This document shows, piece after piece, positions 46,774 through 56,429 of a DNA stretch of 64,000 nucleotides. Both the position numbers and the translations under genes were made by a program. A model generated the notes under the pieces. The model made no database searches, was not told where the DNA came from, and worked only from the letters and a program-made list of their open reading frames with translations. Position 1 is the stretch's first letter. Each line of letters begins with the position of its first letter. Source of the DNA: Paenibacillus sp. SYP-B4298 (GTDB taxonomy: Bacteria > Bacillota > Bacilli > Paenibacillales > Paenibacillaceae); contig NZ_CP115484.1 in NCBI RefSeq assembly GCF_027627475.1, positions 1,844,001 through 1,908,000 of the forward strand. Reading direction: 5' to 3'.

Positions 46774-47214
46774 ATGAAGACGAATGAACGTATTTCCTCT
46801 CAAAACACACCTACCATTCATGATGCAGTAACTCATCTGATCGAATCCATTGCTTCCGAAGATAAGGCACTTTCCAGACTGCTGAACACGGAGGCAGAGC
46901 ACATTCTGGCTTTTTCCCAAGAAAACATCCAGCATGAGAAGGGGCTTGATCTTACAGCGATTATCAAATTCAACCAGTCGGTCATTCAATTTATGGATAC
47001 AGTGGTTATGGCAGAATGGATACTGATGAAAAAACTGGACACTATGCTTCACATGCAGCTCCATACAGCGCTCGCCCAGCAAAACGGGATGATTGCAGAG
47101 GAGACGGAGGAACAGCAAGAACGGCCAGATGCAGATGTGCTGGATGCAGAGCAGATGAATGAGTTGGAATCCTTCGCAGAGCCTTGGGAGTGGAATGAAG
47201 ATGAGTGGGGGTAG
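46774..47214 (+). CDS. Divergent paralogue of the collagen-like N-terminal domain (3)
   Basis: The protein has 146 residues, behind AAGGAGG. It is more distant: HLIESIASEDKALSRLLNTE and AEHILAF correspond to the [21 protein letters not shown] core, and VIQFMDTVVMAEWILMKKLD to the second helix pair. The C-terminal 45 residues are acidic (ETEEQQERPDADVLDAEQMN). Its end overlaps the next gene by 14 bases. The same structural role is inferred from the shared core and adjacency. Confidence 0.8.
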   Translation: MKTNERISSQNTPTIHDAVTHLIESIASEDKALSRLLNTEAEHILAFSQENIQHEKGLDLTAIIKFNQSVIQFMDTVVMAEWILMKKLDTMLHMQLHTALAQQNGMIAEETEEQQERPDADVLDAEQMNELESFAEPWEWNEDEWG

Positions 47215-47794
47215 CAGGGATCAGACAAGTTCTGTAAAGGGACGTTCAATCCACATGCTTACACGATCTGTGCTCCAGTTATGTCACAGGATGATGATTC
47301 GGCTGGAGCACCTGTCAGGCCATGAGGCGATGCTAATTGAGTTACAGATTGCCAGCATGGTAGGCGCGCTGGTGCAACTGCATGGACGAGCTAACTCCAG
47401 ACAAGCGATGCAGGAGCTCGTACAATCGCCCGAATTGGGTAGTACAAGGCAAGTAGAATGGCCCCCGTCCGAACTAAGCAAGGAGGTGAACCTGCTGCTT
47501 CGTCAGTTGGAGACGCAACTGACAGTTCAGCCGCCGCAGCGCCGAAGTGTGAAGCAGCTCGTCCATCATTTGCGTGCATTGATGCGGCAAGCGGACTACA
47601 TGCAAGCAGAGTTGGCCTCTGCTCAGGAGGAGAGGGGAGCGCGAAACCGAACGATAATGGAGCCCACAGCAGAACCCAATGCTGGAAGCCTTCCCCAGCA
47701 ACTGGCTAATATCCATGCACCGATATTCTTTGTAAGGGCGAATGTGAGGATTGGACATAAGAAATTGGGGAATGAGCATAGACCTGTTAACTGA
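47201..47794 (+). CDS. Hypothetical helical protein at the end of the surface-protein cluster
   Basis: Not recognised. It has 197 residues from the ATG at 47201, with GGGAG about 10 bases upstream; other in-frame ATGs lie nearby. The sequence looks like amphipathic helices (MMIRLEHLSGHEAMLIELQI, EVNLLLRQLETQL, LVHHLRALMRQADYMQAEL) with a basic C-terminus. No clear similarity to the preceding family. Overlap with the preceding gene points to co-expression, so it may be another spore-surface component or assembly factor. Confidence 0.6.
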   Translation: MSGGSRDQTSSVKGRSIHMLTRSVLQLCHRMMIRLEHLSGHEAMLIELQIASMVGALVQLHGRANSRQAMQELVQSPELGSTRQVEWPPSELSKEVNLLLRQLETQLTVQPPQRRSVKQLVHHLRALMRQADYMQAELASAQEERGARNRTIMEPTAEPNAGSLPQQLANIHAPIFFVRANVRIGHKKLGNEHRPVN

Positions 47795-47811
47795 ATTCAT
47801 CTTGTAAGGTG

Positions 47812-47852
47812 CCCGGCCCATCAAGCTGCATCCAGCAGTCTGATAGGCCGGG
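47812..47852. terminator. Inverted repeat between convergent genes
   Basis: CCCGGCC at 47812-47818 pairs with GGCCGGG at 47846-47852, with ATCA/TGAT extending inward. There is no T run. It probably terminates both the surface-protein cluster and the opposing transferase gene. Confidence 0.6.
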
Positions 47853-47869
47853 TACGTCCGTCTTCAGGA

Positions 47870-49348
47870 CTATTGCCCCCCGTGCTGGCGTGCAGCTCTG
47901 AGCTGCATCATGGCTTCCTCGTAGTAGGCTTCATCCTGATAGTGCAGGGTGAAGTACTCCTCGAACCGTCCCAGTATGGGAGAGCCTATAGCAGCATAGC
48001 GACTGTATCTGGGGAGGAGTAGGTTGTAGAAGGCTTTGCGCTTATCCTCGCGCACGGACTCAGGTGCAAGTCCCTTGCCTACGAAATGTTGCAGGATGCG
48101 CTGGTACCCGTCAATGAACACCTCGCCAAAATCGTAGTTTGCGTTGTCATTCCCCGCATAAGAGAAGATGGAGCGATGAACGATGCAAAATTGCGGGTGC
48201 TGCTCCAGTATGGCATATTGCCAGTAGATCTGATTGAAGGAGGAGGACAGGAATAGGCTCTTCTCCTCGATCTGTTCCCACTCCTTACGGCGCAAGATGG
48301 TAGAGGAAATAAATGAGGAGTAGATGGAGGTACGGGCAAGATAATCGTCCATTCCATTTCCTACCACCACCTCCCCGCTTGGATGAATCAAGTCGATATG
48401 AATGACCGCGCATTCGCGATGCTGATACAGTACATTCAAGAGCGGCAGTACGGTTCCTGGTAAGAAGAAATCATCGTCGCCTTGAATTTTGAGGAAGGTT
48501 CCGCGCCCCTTGGCCACCACGCTCATAATATTGGCGTCTGCACCGACGTTCACTTCATTGCGGACATAACGAAAATTGCTATAGCGTGCAGCGAAGTGCT
48601 TGAGAATTTCAGATGTCCCATCCGTAGAGGCATTATCGCTGACGACGACCTCGATCAGTTCCGTATCTCCGATCTGGTCATAGATGGAAGCCAGGCAGCG
48701 GCTTAGATCTCCAGCGCGGTTATAGGTGGGGATGCAGATGGACATGAGCGGCTGATCCTTGCGTTTCTCCAGCAGCAGCAATGCTTGCCGCTCTGAGTGA
48801 GTACGCACCCATTTCCCGCTGTGGGTGTCATAGACCTCCAATATGCTGGCCGGCGACCCGCCGACTACACAATATTCTGGCACAGAGCGTGTGACGACGC
48901 TATTCGCGGATATGACGCTGCCTCTGCCGATGCGAACATCGCCGACGATGACGGCATTGGCGCCGATCCAGGCGCCTTCACCAATCTCCACGCTCTGGCT
49001 ATGGGAGGTGATGCCCTGTGAATGAACCGGAATGCCGACGGATTGATAGTGATGATCCGTGTCGGAGATATAGACATTCGGCCCGATGAGCACATTGGCT
49101 TTTAGTTCTACCCGGTTGACAGCAGAGATGATAAGTCCCAGATTACACTGACAGCCATCCCCGATCATAATCTTGGGTCCGCGTCCAGTGCCAGGCGTTA
49201 CAATATTGAACCAATAGTGTGCACGTATGAAGACATGGCTGCCGATGGCGATCTCTGGCGGGTAGACGAATTCTCCGCCTTGCTGGACGAAGGTGTTCTC
49301 CCCAAAATGCTGGAATCTGGCGGCCAGCTCTGCGCTGATAAATGACAT
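47870..49348 (-). CDS. Acetyltransferase-GT2 glycosyltransferase fusion protein
   Basis: The protein has 492 residues in two enzymes. Residues about 15-175 are a left-handed beta-helix O-acetyltransferase of the maltose/galactoside type, with hexapeptide repeats (IGPNVYISDTDHHYQSVGIP, IGEGAWIGANAVIVGDVRIG, VISANSVVTRSVPEYCVVGG). Residues about 200-400 are a GT2 domain (LMSICIPTYNRAGDLSRCL, VVVSDNASTDGTSEIL, FLKIQGDDDFFLPG). It probably transfers a sugar and acetylates the same glycan. It is divergent from rfbH, so it belongs to the glycan locus. Confidence 0.88.
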   Translation of the reverse strand: MSFISAELAARFQHFGENTFVQQGGEFVYPPEIAIGSHVFIRAHYWFNIVTPGTGRGPKIMIGDGCQCNLGLIISAVNRVELKANVLIGPNVYISDTDHHYQSVGIPVHSQGITSHSQSVEIGEGAWIGANAVIVGDVRIGRGSVISANSVVTRSVPEYCVVGGSPASILEVYDTHSGKWVRTHSERQALLLLEKRKDQPLMSICIPTYNRAGDLSRCLASIYDQIGDTELIEVVVSDNASTDGTSEILKHFAARYSNFRYVRNEVNVGADANIMSVVAKGRGTFLKIQGDDDFFLPGTVLPLLNVLYQHRECAVIHIDLIHPSGEVVVGNGMDDYLARTSIYSSFISSTILRRKEWEQIEEKSLFLSSSFNQIYWQYAILEQHPQFCIVHRSIFSYAGNDNANYDFGEVFIDGYQRILQHFVGKGLAPESVREDKRKAFYNLLLPRYSRYAAIGSPILGRFEEYFTLHYQDEAYYEEAMMQLRAARQHGGQ

Positions 49349-49492
49349 TTACACCCTCCTTAGCAATAACAGTAAACTATTTTCTCTTGATTACATATAG
49401 TATGAGAGAAGCAGATTTAACATGCTTTGGTATAAGCATTTGCTTGTGCATACAACGAAGCAATGTCGGACATCTGGGAGGCACTGCCATAC

Positions 49493-50818
49493 ATGACGAT
49501 GAAGGAGCAGGAACTGCGGGAGCAGATATTGCAGCTTGCTGCAGTCTATTACAAGAGCCGCTGGAGACACAAGGAGTTCGAGCCGGGAGTGGACTATATA
49601 CCGGTAAGCGGCAAAGTGTTTGACGAGGAGGAATTGACTGCACTCGTTGATTCCTCGCTAGATTTCTGGCTAACCGAGGGACGATATGCCCGCCGCTTCG
49701 AGCGGGAGTTTGCCCGTTACATGGATACCCGCTATGCTCTGTTGACGAATTCAGGCTCCAGCGCCAATCTGCTGGCTTTCTCGGCACTGACCTCTCCTCA
49801 GCTTGGAGAACGATGCCTCAAGCCGGGTGATGAAGTCATCACCGCTGCGGCAGGCTTTCCGACCACGGTCAATCCGATTATCCAGCATGGGATGGTTCCG
49901 GTCTTTGTCGATGTCAATATGTCAACTTACAATATTGATGCTTCGAAGCTGGAGGCGGCAATCAGCAGCAAGACCAAGGCGATTATGGTCGCGCATACGC
50001 TGGGCAATCCATTTGATCTGAGAGCGGTGAAGCAGGTTGCCGATCAGTATGGGCTGTGGCTCATCGAGGATACATGCGATGCGGTAGGCGCGCGGTATGA
50101 AGGACAGGCGGTAGGCTCCTTCGGCGATCTGGCGACAGTCAGCTTCTATCCGGCTCATCATATCACGATGGGGGAAGGAGGCGCAGTGCTGACCTCGAAT
50201 GCCAAGCTGCGCAAGATTACCGAATCGTTCCGGGACTGGGGCAGAGATTGCTGGTGCAAGCCAGGCAAGGATAATACATGCGGTCGCCGATTTGATTGGG
50301 AGCTCGGCACGCTTCCATGCGGCTATGACCATAAATATACGTATAGCCATATCGGATATAATCTCAAGATCACCGACATGCAAGCAGCCATCGGTGTGGC
50401 TCAACTGGCGAAGCTCCCGCAATTCGTGAAGCGCCGCCAGGAAAACTTCCGATATCTGAAGGAGGCGCTCCAGCCGCTTCAGCATCTATTGCGGCTCCCT
50501 GAAGCAACACCGGGTAGTGAGCCGAGCTGGTTCGGCTTCCCGATCACGGTGCGGGAGAATGCGCCGCTTAGTCGCAACGAGCTGGTGCAGGCGCTGGAGG
50601 CGCACGGCATCGGGACACGGCTGCTGTTCGCAGGCAATCTGCTGCGTCAGCCAGCCTACGCGCAGGTGAAGCATCGCGTCGCTGGCCCGCTGACTCATAC
50701 GGATGCGATTATGAACCGGACATTCTGGGTTGGCATCTACCCCGGCTTAACGGAGCCGATGCTAGACTATGTGGCTCAGGTGCTTCACAAGCTGCTTGGA
50801 GGAGGTGGGGCATCATGA
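49493..50818 (+). CDS. rfbH: CDP-4-dehydro-6-deoxyglucose 3-dehydratase (E1, RfbH)
   Basis: The protein has 441 residues. The start at 49493 has GGGAGG 11 bases upstream; an ATG at 49463 is an alternative. It has the DegT/aminotransferase fold, but the PLP lysine is replaced by histidine ([16 protein letters not shown]). Cysteines in EDTCDAVGA and [17 protein letters not shown] match the [2Fe-2S] ligands of E1. It uses PMP to remove the 3-hydroxyl from CDP-4-keto-6-deoxyglucose. The reductase E3, which normally completes the step, is not in this window. It overlaps rfbF by 4 bases. Confidence 0.93.
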   Translation: MTMKEQELREQILQLAAVYYKSRWRHKEFEPGVDYIPVSGKVFDEEELTALVDSSLDFWLTEGRYARRFEREFARYMDTRYALLTNSGSSANLLAFSALTSPQLGERCLKPGDEVITAAAGFPTTVNPIIQHGMVPVFVDVNMSTYNIDASKLEAAISSKTKAIMVAHTLGNPFDLRAVKQVADQYGLWLIEDTCDAVGARYEGQAVGSFGDLATVSFYPAHHITMGEGGAVLTSNAKLRKITESFRDWGRDCWCKPGKDNTCGRRFDWELGTLPCGYDHKYTYSHIGYNLKITDMQAAIGVAQLAKLPQFVKRRQENFRYLKEALQPLQHLLRLPEATPGSEPSWFGFPITVRENAPLSRNELVQALEAHGIGTRLLFAGNLLRQPAYAQVKHRVAGPLTHTDAIMNRTFWVGIYPGLTEPMLDYVAQVLHKLLGGGGAS

Positions 50819-51582
50819 AGGTTGTCCTGCTGGCGGGAGGCTACGGCACACGAATTAGCGAGGAGACGGTGCTGAAGCCGAAGCCGATGATTGAGATTGG
50901 GGATAAGCCGATCCTCTGGCATATTATGAATATTTTTTCGAAGTATGGCTTCCACGAATTCATCGTTTGTCTGGGGTACAAAGGTCATGTCATCAAGGAA
51001 TATTTTGCGCACTATTATCTTCACGGGACGGATGTGACCTTCGATTTTGGCAACCGCAACAAGACGGTTGTTCATAATCAATATCTGGAGCCGTGGAAGG
51101 TGACGCTCGTCGAGACAGGACGGGATACGTTAACCGGCGGACGACTGAAGCGAATCGGGAGCTATATCGGACAAGAGCCGTTCTTGATGACATACGGAGA
51201 TGGATTGGCTGATGTGAATATCGCGAAGCTGGTTCAGTTTCATCAGGAGCAGGGCAGGCTGGCGACCGTAACGGCGGTGCAGCCTGGCGGTCGGTTCGGA
51301 GCATTACAACTGGGAGCAGATTCCGGGGTCAAGGGGTTTATCGAGAAGCCGCGCGGGGACGGGGGCTGGGTGAATGGCGGCTTCTTCGTGCTGGAGCCTA
51401 AGGTGCTGGATTATATCGAGGGTGACCGCACCGTATGGGAGGAGCAGCCGCTCCGAAGGCTAGCCGATGAACGGCAGTTGTCTGCCTATAAGCATACTGG
51501 ATTTTGGCAGCCGATGGATACGCTGCGGGATAAAAACTATCTGGAGCAGCTATGGTCTGGCGGCGCAGCACCATGGAGGTAG
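50815..51582 (+). CDS. rfbF: Glucose-1-phosphate cytidylyltransferase (RfbF)
   Basis: The protein has 255 residues. The N-terminal nucleotidyltransferase signature is [34 protein letters not shown] holds the metal-binding Asp, and [19 protein letters not shown] is the sugar-phosphate site. It makes CDP-glucose from CTP and glucose 1-phosphate, the first committed step of the CDP-deoxysugar pathway. ATGA overlap with rfbH. Confidence 0.95.
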   Translation: MKVVLLAGGYGTRISEETVLKPKPMIEIGDKPILWHIMNIFSKYGFHEFIVCLGYKGHVIKEYFAHYYLHGTDVTFDFGNRNKTVVHNQYLEPWKVTLVETGRDTLTGGRLKRIGSYIGQEPFLMTYGDGLADVNIAKLVQFHQEQGRLATVTAVQPGGRFGALQLGADSGVKGFIEKPRGDGGWVNGGFFVLEPKVLDYIEGDRTVWEEQPLRRLADERQLSAYKHTGFWQPMDTLRDKNYLEQLWSGGAAPWR

Positions 51583-51600
51583 GAGAGTAGAGGTGAGGGG

Positions 51601-52695
51601 ATGAAGCATCTATCATATTGGCAGGGCAGGCGCGTGCTGGTGACCGGGCACACCGGCTTCAAGGGAATGTGGCTCTGCCTCTGGCTGCGCACGCTTGGCG
51701 CCGATATTACGGGCTATGCCCTGGAGCCGGAAGGGGCGGCCAGCCTGTATGGGCAGTGCCGCCCGGAGGGGTGGATGCGCTCTGTCATCGGCGACATTCG
51801 GGATCGCCAAGCAGTACAGGCGCTGGTAGCTGATTGTGCGCCAGAGGTCGTCATTCATATGGCGGCGCAGCCGTTGGTCAGGCGCTCCTATAAGGAGCCG
51901 ACAGCCACTTACGAGGTGAATGTGATGGGGACGGTCTGGCTGCTGGAGGCGGTGCGCGAGGCGAGCTTGGCAGGGGCTCCGATTCGGGCTGTAGTGAATG
52001 TGACGTCAGACAAATGCTACGACAACCGCGAATGGGAATGGGGCTACCGGGAAAATGAGCCGCTCGGCGGCTACGATCCGTATTCGAGCAGCAAGGCATG
52101 TGCGGAGCTGGTAACGGCAGCGTATCGCAGCAGTTACTTTCATCCGTCACTGCATGACCGCCATCGGGTCGGAATCGCCACAGCGCGCGCAGGCAATGTA
52201 ATCGGTGGCGGGGATTACGCAGAGGATCGTCTGCTGCCCGACTGTATTCGCGCATTGAGCGGCAATGGCAAGCTGGCGATTCGCCACCCGCAGGCTACCC
52301 GGCCGTGGCAGCATGTGCTGGAGCCGTTGTCCGGCTATCTGCTGCTGGCGCAGCAACTGGCAGAGCAAGGTGCCGCGCTGGCAGAAGCATGGAACTTCGG
52401 GCCAGATGAGCACAGTGTCCGCTCGGTCGAATGGATGACTCAGAGAGCGGGCGAGCTGTGGGGGAATCGCTCTTATTATGAACTGGACAGACAGGCGCAG
52501 CCGCATGAAGCGGCTGATCTGAAGCTGGACAGCTCGAAGGCGCGGCGCAGATTAGGGTGGCGGCCTCGCTGGAGCGTGGAGCAAGCCGTGGCACATGCCG
52601 TAAGCTGGTACCAAAGACAGATCGCGGGCGAGACCGCCGAGGAGCTCTGTCTGGAACAGATTCGCACCTATATGGCTGCCTCGGCCATGCGCTAG
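51601..52695 (+). CDS. rfbG: CDP-glucose 4,6-dehydratase (RfbG)
   Basis: An extended short-chain dehydrogenase of 364 residues. NAD-binding is by VLVTGHTGFKGMWLCLWL. The catalytic Y-x-x-x-K is in GYDPYSSSKACAEL, preceded by VNVTSDKCYDNREW. It converts CDP-glucose to CDP-4-keto-6-deoxyglucose, the substrate of RfbH. It lies 18 bases after rfbF and 14 bases before the ThDP enzyme, so all are probably one transcript. Confidence 0.95.
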   Translation: MKHLSYWQGRRVLVTGHTGFKGMWLCLWLRTLGADITGYALEPEGAASLYGQCRPEGWMRSVIGDIRDRQAVQALVADCAPEVVIHMAAQPLVRRSYKEPTATYEVNVMGTVWLLEAVREASLAGAPIRAVVNVTSDKCYDNREWEWGYRENEPLGGYDPYSSSKACAELVTAAYRSSYFHPSLHDRHRVGIATARAGNVIGGGDYAEDRLLPDCIRALSGNGKLAIRHPQATRPWQHVLEPLSGYLLLAQQLAEQGAALAEAWNFGPDEHSVRSVEWMTQRAGELWGNRSYYELDRQAQPHEAADLKLDSSKARRRLGWRPRWSVEQAVAHAVSWYQRQIAGETAEELCLEQIRTYMAASAMR

Positions 52696-52709
52696 CTAGG
52701 GGGAGAGAG

Positions 52710-54488
52710 ATGAAGCTGTCTGACTATGTGATAGATTGTATCGCGGAACAAGGGGTGGCTCATGTGTTCGAGATGATCGGCGGAGCCATCGCACACTTGC
52801 TGGACTCAACCTATGACCGACAAGACATCGAGTGCGTCTCGGTTCACCATGAGCAGTCTGCTGCGTTCGCGGCGGAAGGGTATGCCCGTGTAAACGGACG
52901 TCTAGGCGTAGCGATGGCCACCAGCGGACCGGGGGCGCTCAATCTGATAACAGGAATCGGAAGCTGTTACTTCGACTCCGTGCCCTGCCTGTTTGTGACC
53001 GGCCAGGTCAATACGTATGAGTACAAGGGAGATCGTCCGGTTCGACAGATCGGATTTCAGGAGACAGATATTGTTAGCATCGTGCGGCCGATCGTCAAGT
53101 ATGCCGAAATGATCTGCGTGCCCGAGCGTATCCGGTATGGTCTGGAAAAAGCCGTCTTTCTCGCACGGCATGGCCGTCCCGGTCCGGTGCTGCTCGATCT
53201 GCCGATGAATGTGCAGCGTGCCGACATTGACCCGCAACAATTGCCGTCCTTCTTCGGCAGTGAGGAGCACCGTCAGCTCCTGGCTGAGCCGCCGCCCGTA
53301 ACCAGCCGTGATATTCAGGCGGTTACGGCCATGCTGGAGAAGGCGCAAAGGCCGCTCATACTGGCTGGTGGCGGCGTTCGCGCCTCTGGGGCATCTGCTG
53401 AACTGCGGGAGCTGGTTGAGCTGACGGGAATTCCCGTCGTCCATTCGCTGCTCGGGCTGGATGCGCTGCCTGGCGTCCACCCGGCAAGCGCCGGGCTGAT
53501 CGGCGCTTACGGCAATCGCTATAGCAATCTGGCAGCGGCCAATTGCGATCTGCTGTTGGTGCTCGGCTCGCGCCTGGATACCCGGCAGACAGGCACAAGG
53601 CCGTCTACCTTTGCCCGCGGAGCGCTCAAGGTGCATGTCGATATTGACAAGGCGGAGCTGAATGAGAAGGTACGGGTCGATAAGGCGCTGCATGCGGATG
53701 TAAAGAGCTTCCTGTGCAGGCTGGTCAAGTCGCTGCAGAGGACGCAACTGCCGGACTTCAGCGGCTGGCGGGCGATGATGGATAGCTGGCAGAAGCGTTA
53801 TCCGAGCGGCTCCCCTGTTCCCAGTAGCGGAGCTGTAGAGCCGAACCGCTTCATGGAGCTGCTCTCTGCTTGCAGCAGCGATGGCGACCTGTTCGTGCTG
53901 GATGTCGGGCAGCATCAGATGTGGGCTAGCCAGTCCTTGCGTCTTCGAGAGGGTCAGCGGCTGCTTAATGCCGGAGGCATGGGCGCGATGGGCTTCGCGC
54001 TCCCGGCAGCGATCGGAGCATGCAAGGCGGAGCCGGGCAGGAGAGTCATTGTCATTGCGGGCGATGGCGGCATTCAGGTGAATATTCAGGAGCTGAACAC
54101 GATGGCTCGGCATCGGCTTCCCATCAAAATATTCGTCATGAACAACCGCACGCTCGGCATGGTTCGTCAGTTCCAGGACATGTATTTTGACGGTCGCAGG
54201 CAGTCGACAGTTGGCAGCTATACCTGTCCTGATCTGCCGGCTATCGCGGAAGCCTACGGACTCCCGGCGAGTAGAATTAGGCTGCACTGCGAGGCCGAGC
54301 AAGCGATCAAGGACGCGCTGGATGCAGAAGGGGGAGTGCTGGTGGAGGTCGAGCTGTCGATGGATTCGGCAGTCACACCCAAGCTCGCTGTTCATCATCC
54401 GATTGAGCAGATGTCCCCCGCGCTGCCGCCTGGCGAACTGGAGTCTGTCATGGTAGTCGACATGCTGGATAAGGAGGATATAGGATAG
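52710..54488 (+). CDS. ThDP-dependent enzyme, acetolactate-synthase-like (YerE-type candidate)
   Basis: The protein has 592 residues from the ATG at 52710 behind GGGGGAG. The N-terminal pyrimidine-binding domain holds the catalytic Glu in VHHEQSAAFAAEGYAR. The middle domain (about 190-330) is of acetohydroxyacid-synthase type. The C-terminal domain has the ThDP motif GDGG and NN in VIAGDGGIQVNI and IFVMNNRTLGM. It sits inside a CDP-3,6-dideoxysugar operon, where the known precedent is YerE of Yersinia, which adds a two-carbon acetyl unit from pyruvate to CDP-3,6-dideoxy-4-ketoglucose, giving yersiniose-type branched sugars. That reaction is inferred from context. Confidence 0.82.
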   Translation: MKLSDYVIDCIAEQGVAHVFEMIGGAIAHLLDSTYDRQDIECVSVHHEQSAAFAAEGYARVNGRLGVAMATSGPGALNLITGIGSCYFDSVPCLFVTGQVNTYEYKGDRPVRQIGFQETDIVSIVRPIVKYAEMICVPERIRYGLEKAVFLARHGRPGPVLLDLPMNVQRADIDPQQLPSFFGSEEHRQLLAEPPPVTSRDIQAVTAMLEKAQRPLILAGGGVRASGASAELRELVELTGIPVVHSLLGLDALPGVHPASAGLIGAYGNRYSNLAAANCDLLLVLGSRLDTRQTGTRPSTFARGALKVHVDIDKAELNEKVRVDKALHADVKSFLCRLVKSLQRTQLPDFSGWRAMMDSWQKRYPSGSPVPSSGAVEPNRFMELLSACSSDGDLFVLDVGQHQMWASQSLRLREGQRLLNAGGMGAMGFALPAAIGACKAEPGRRVIVIAGDGGIQVNIQELNTMARHRLPIKIFVMNNRTLGMVRQFQDMYFDGRRQSTVGSYTCPDLPAIAEAYGLPASRIRLHCEAEQAIKDALDAEGGVLVEVELSMDSAVTPKLAVHHPIEQMSPALPPGELESVMVVDMLDKEDIG

Positions 54489-54490
54489 CG

Positions 54491-55612
54491 ATGATTACGA
54501 TTAGCTTATGTATGATCGTCCGCAACGAGGAGAACAGCCTCGGACAATGTCTGTCAGGAATGGTGGGCATCGCCGATGAGATCGTCATTGTCGATACCGG
54601 CTCGACGGATAGGACGAAGGAGATTGCTGCCAGCTTTGGAGCCGTCATCTATGATTTTGAATGGATTGATGATTTTGCGGCAGCGCGTAACTATTCCTTC
54701 AGCAAGGCTACGAAGGACTATATTATGTGGCTGGATGCTGATGATACGATTACACCGGTGGATCAGGAGCGCTTGCGCCAGCTCAAGCAGACGCTTCCCC
54801 CGGAGATTGATACGGTGACGATGCCATACAATCTGGCCTTTGACGGCGAGGGCAATGTGATCAGCACGCTGCGCCGCAATCGACTGGTGCGCAGGGAATG
54901 CGGGTTTCAATGGATTGGGCCTGTGCATGAATACTTGGCGGTAGCTGGCCGTGCCTATGCGAGCGATGCCTGCATTACGCATAAGAAGGATAAGGCACAT
55001 ACCGATCGGAACCTGCGTATTTACCGCAAACGCGCCGAACAAGGAGAGCAGTTCTCGCCGCGTGATCTATACTACTATGCCAACGAGCTGCGCGACCATC
55101 AGTTCAATGAGGAGGCCGTGGATTACTATGGCCGGTTTCTGGCTACAGGGCAAGGCTGGATCGAGGATAATTTCCAAGCTTGCCTGAAGGGAGCAGAGTG
55201 CTGGGGCCGCTTAGGAGACAAGATGCAGGAATTTCAATGGCTGTGCCGGACACTGATCTATGACAAGCCGCGGGCAGAATTCTGCTGCAGGCTGGGGGCT
55301 CATCTATTCGAGCAGGTGAAGTATGAGCAGGCCATCTATTGGTATGACCTCGCTGTACGTCTCCCTGTCGATACCGGCAATATGGGGATGACGAACAAGG
55401 CCGTCTCCACCTGGGTACCCCATCTCCAGTTGTGCATGTGCTACGATAAGCTGGGTCAGCATCAGAAGGCCAATTATCATAATGAGCTGGCGTTGAGCTA
55501 TTATCCCTCGCATCCCAGCATGCAATATAATCGGAACTACTTCAAAAATTTGCTCGGCACCAGGTATGTGGGACTGAATGCGGCCCGTGTGAACAAGGGA
55601 AGGGGGGACTGA
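54491..55612 (+). CDS. GT2 glycosyltransferase with TPR-like tail
   Basis: The protein has 373 residues. TISLCMIVRNEENSLGQCLS, VIVDTGSTDRTKEIAASFGA and the D-x-D in MWLDADDTI define the GT-A domain (about 1-220). The rest is TPR-like (YEQAIYWYDLAVRLP). It has the same architecture as the gene at 40907, with a closely similar N-terminus, pointing to duplication within the locus. It follows the ThDP gene by 2 bases and overlaps the methyltransferase gene by one base. Confidence 0.92.
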   Translation: MITISLCMIVRNEENSLGQCLSGMVGIADEIVIVDTGSTDRTKEIAASFGAVIYDFEWIDDFAAARNYSFSKATKDYIMWLDADDTITPVDQERLRQLKQTLPPEIDTVTMPYNLAFDGEGNVISTLRRNRLVRRECGFQWIGPVHEYLAVAGRAYASDACITHKKDKAHTDRNLRIYRKRAEQGEQFSPRDLYYYANELRDHQFNEEAVDYYGRFLATGQGWIEDNFQACLKGAECWGRLGDKMQEFQWLCRTLIYDKPRAEFCCRLGAHLFEQVKYEQAIYWYDLAVRLPVDTGNMGMTNKAVSTWVPHLQLCMCYDKLGQHQKANYHNELALSYYPSHPSMQYNRNYFKNLLGTRYVGLNAARVNKGRGD

Positions 55613-56421
55613 TGCGTACCTTTCAGTTTGAATATCCGTATGTCCCCGCGGCGAGATACGGCTGGGGCAGGACGCTGCATCGCGGACTCTGTAGCCTGAT
55701 TAATGAACGCCGCAGCGACTATGGGGCGTTTCTGGAGAAATGTCTGGAATTCAAGGAGCGACTGGCAGCGATTGAGCTTTGCTCGGAAGAGCAGTCTCTT
55801 CAGCCCTACTGGCTCAATTCATGGTTTACCGGTCTTGACGCAGTGGCGCTATATGGCGTAATCGCACACTCCAAGCCCAGGCGCATCATCGAGATTGGCT
55901 CCGGCAACTCGACGAAGTTCGCAAGGCGGGCGATTGCGGATCAACAGCTTGCGACGGAGCTTATCTCGATTGATCCCGCCCCGCGCGCGGAGGTAGATGC
56001 ACTTTGCGACAGATTGATCCGCCAGGGCGCCGAGAATGTGGATGTCTCCATCTACCGCGAACTACAGGCGGGCGACATTTTATTTGTAGATAGCAGTCAT
56101 CGTTCCTTTATGAACTCGGACGCAACCGTCATATTACTGGAGGTTCTGCCCGAATTGAATTCGGGTGTGCTCGTGCAGTTCCATGATATTTTTCTCCCGC
56201 TGGACTACCCGCCTTCATGGGGGGACCGCTTATATAATGAACAATATGTGCTTGCAGCTTATTTGTTAGGCGGGGGCGGGGACTTCGATATTTTCTTTCC
56301 AAGCGCTTTTGTCGAGCAGGATGAAGAGCTGGCTGCCAAGCTGAACCCGTTGTGGGAGGCCGCTGCACATATGCAATCAGTTCCTCGCAATGGCGCTTCG
56401 TTCTGGCTAAGGAAAAGGTGA
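55612..56421 (+). CDS. Class I SAM-dependent methyltransferase-like protein
   Basis: The protein has 269 residues. RRIIEIGSGNSTKFARRAI is the SAM-binding glycine loop (motif I). LISIDPAPRAEV gives the acidic residue binding the ribose, and GDILFVDSSHRSF and GVLVQFHDIFLPLDYP follow. Such proteins often sit in polysaccharide clusters and methylate a sugar hydroxyl. Target unknown; probably the same glycan. Its stop lies 8 bases before the next gene. Confidence 0.82.
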   Translation: MRTFQFEYPYVPAARYGWGRTLHRGLCSLINERRSDYGAFLEKCLEFKERLAAIELCSEEQSLQPYWLNSWFTGLDAVALYGVIAHSKPRRIIEIGSGNSTKFARRAIADQQLATELISIDPAPRAEVDALCDRLIRQGAENVDVSIYRELQAGDILFVDSSHRSFMNSDATVILLEVLPELNSGVLVQFHDIFLPLDYPPSWGDRLYNEQYVLAAYLLGGGGDFDIFFPSAFVEQDEELAAKLNPLWEAAAHMQSVPRNGASFWLRKR

Positions 56422-56429
56422 GGTGACGG

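Noticed and set aside
52710-54488. Biosynthetic acetolactate synthase large subunit (IlvB)
   Set aside because: There is no small-subunit gene or branched-chain amino acid context, and the gene is embedded in a CDP-deoxysugar operon; a YerE-type role fits better, though it is unproven.
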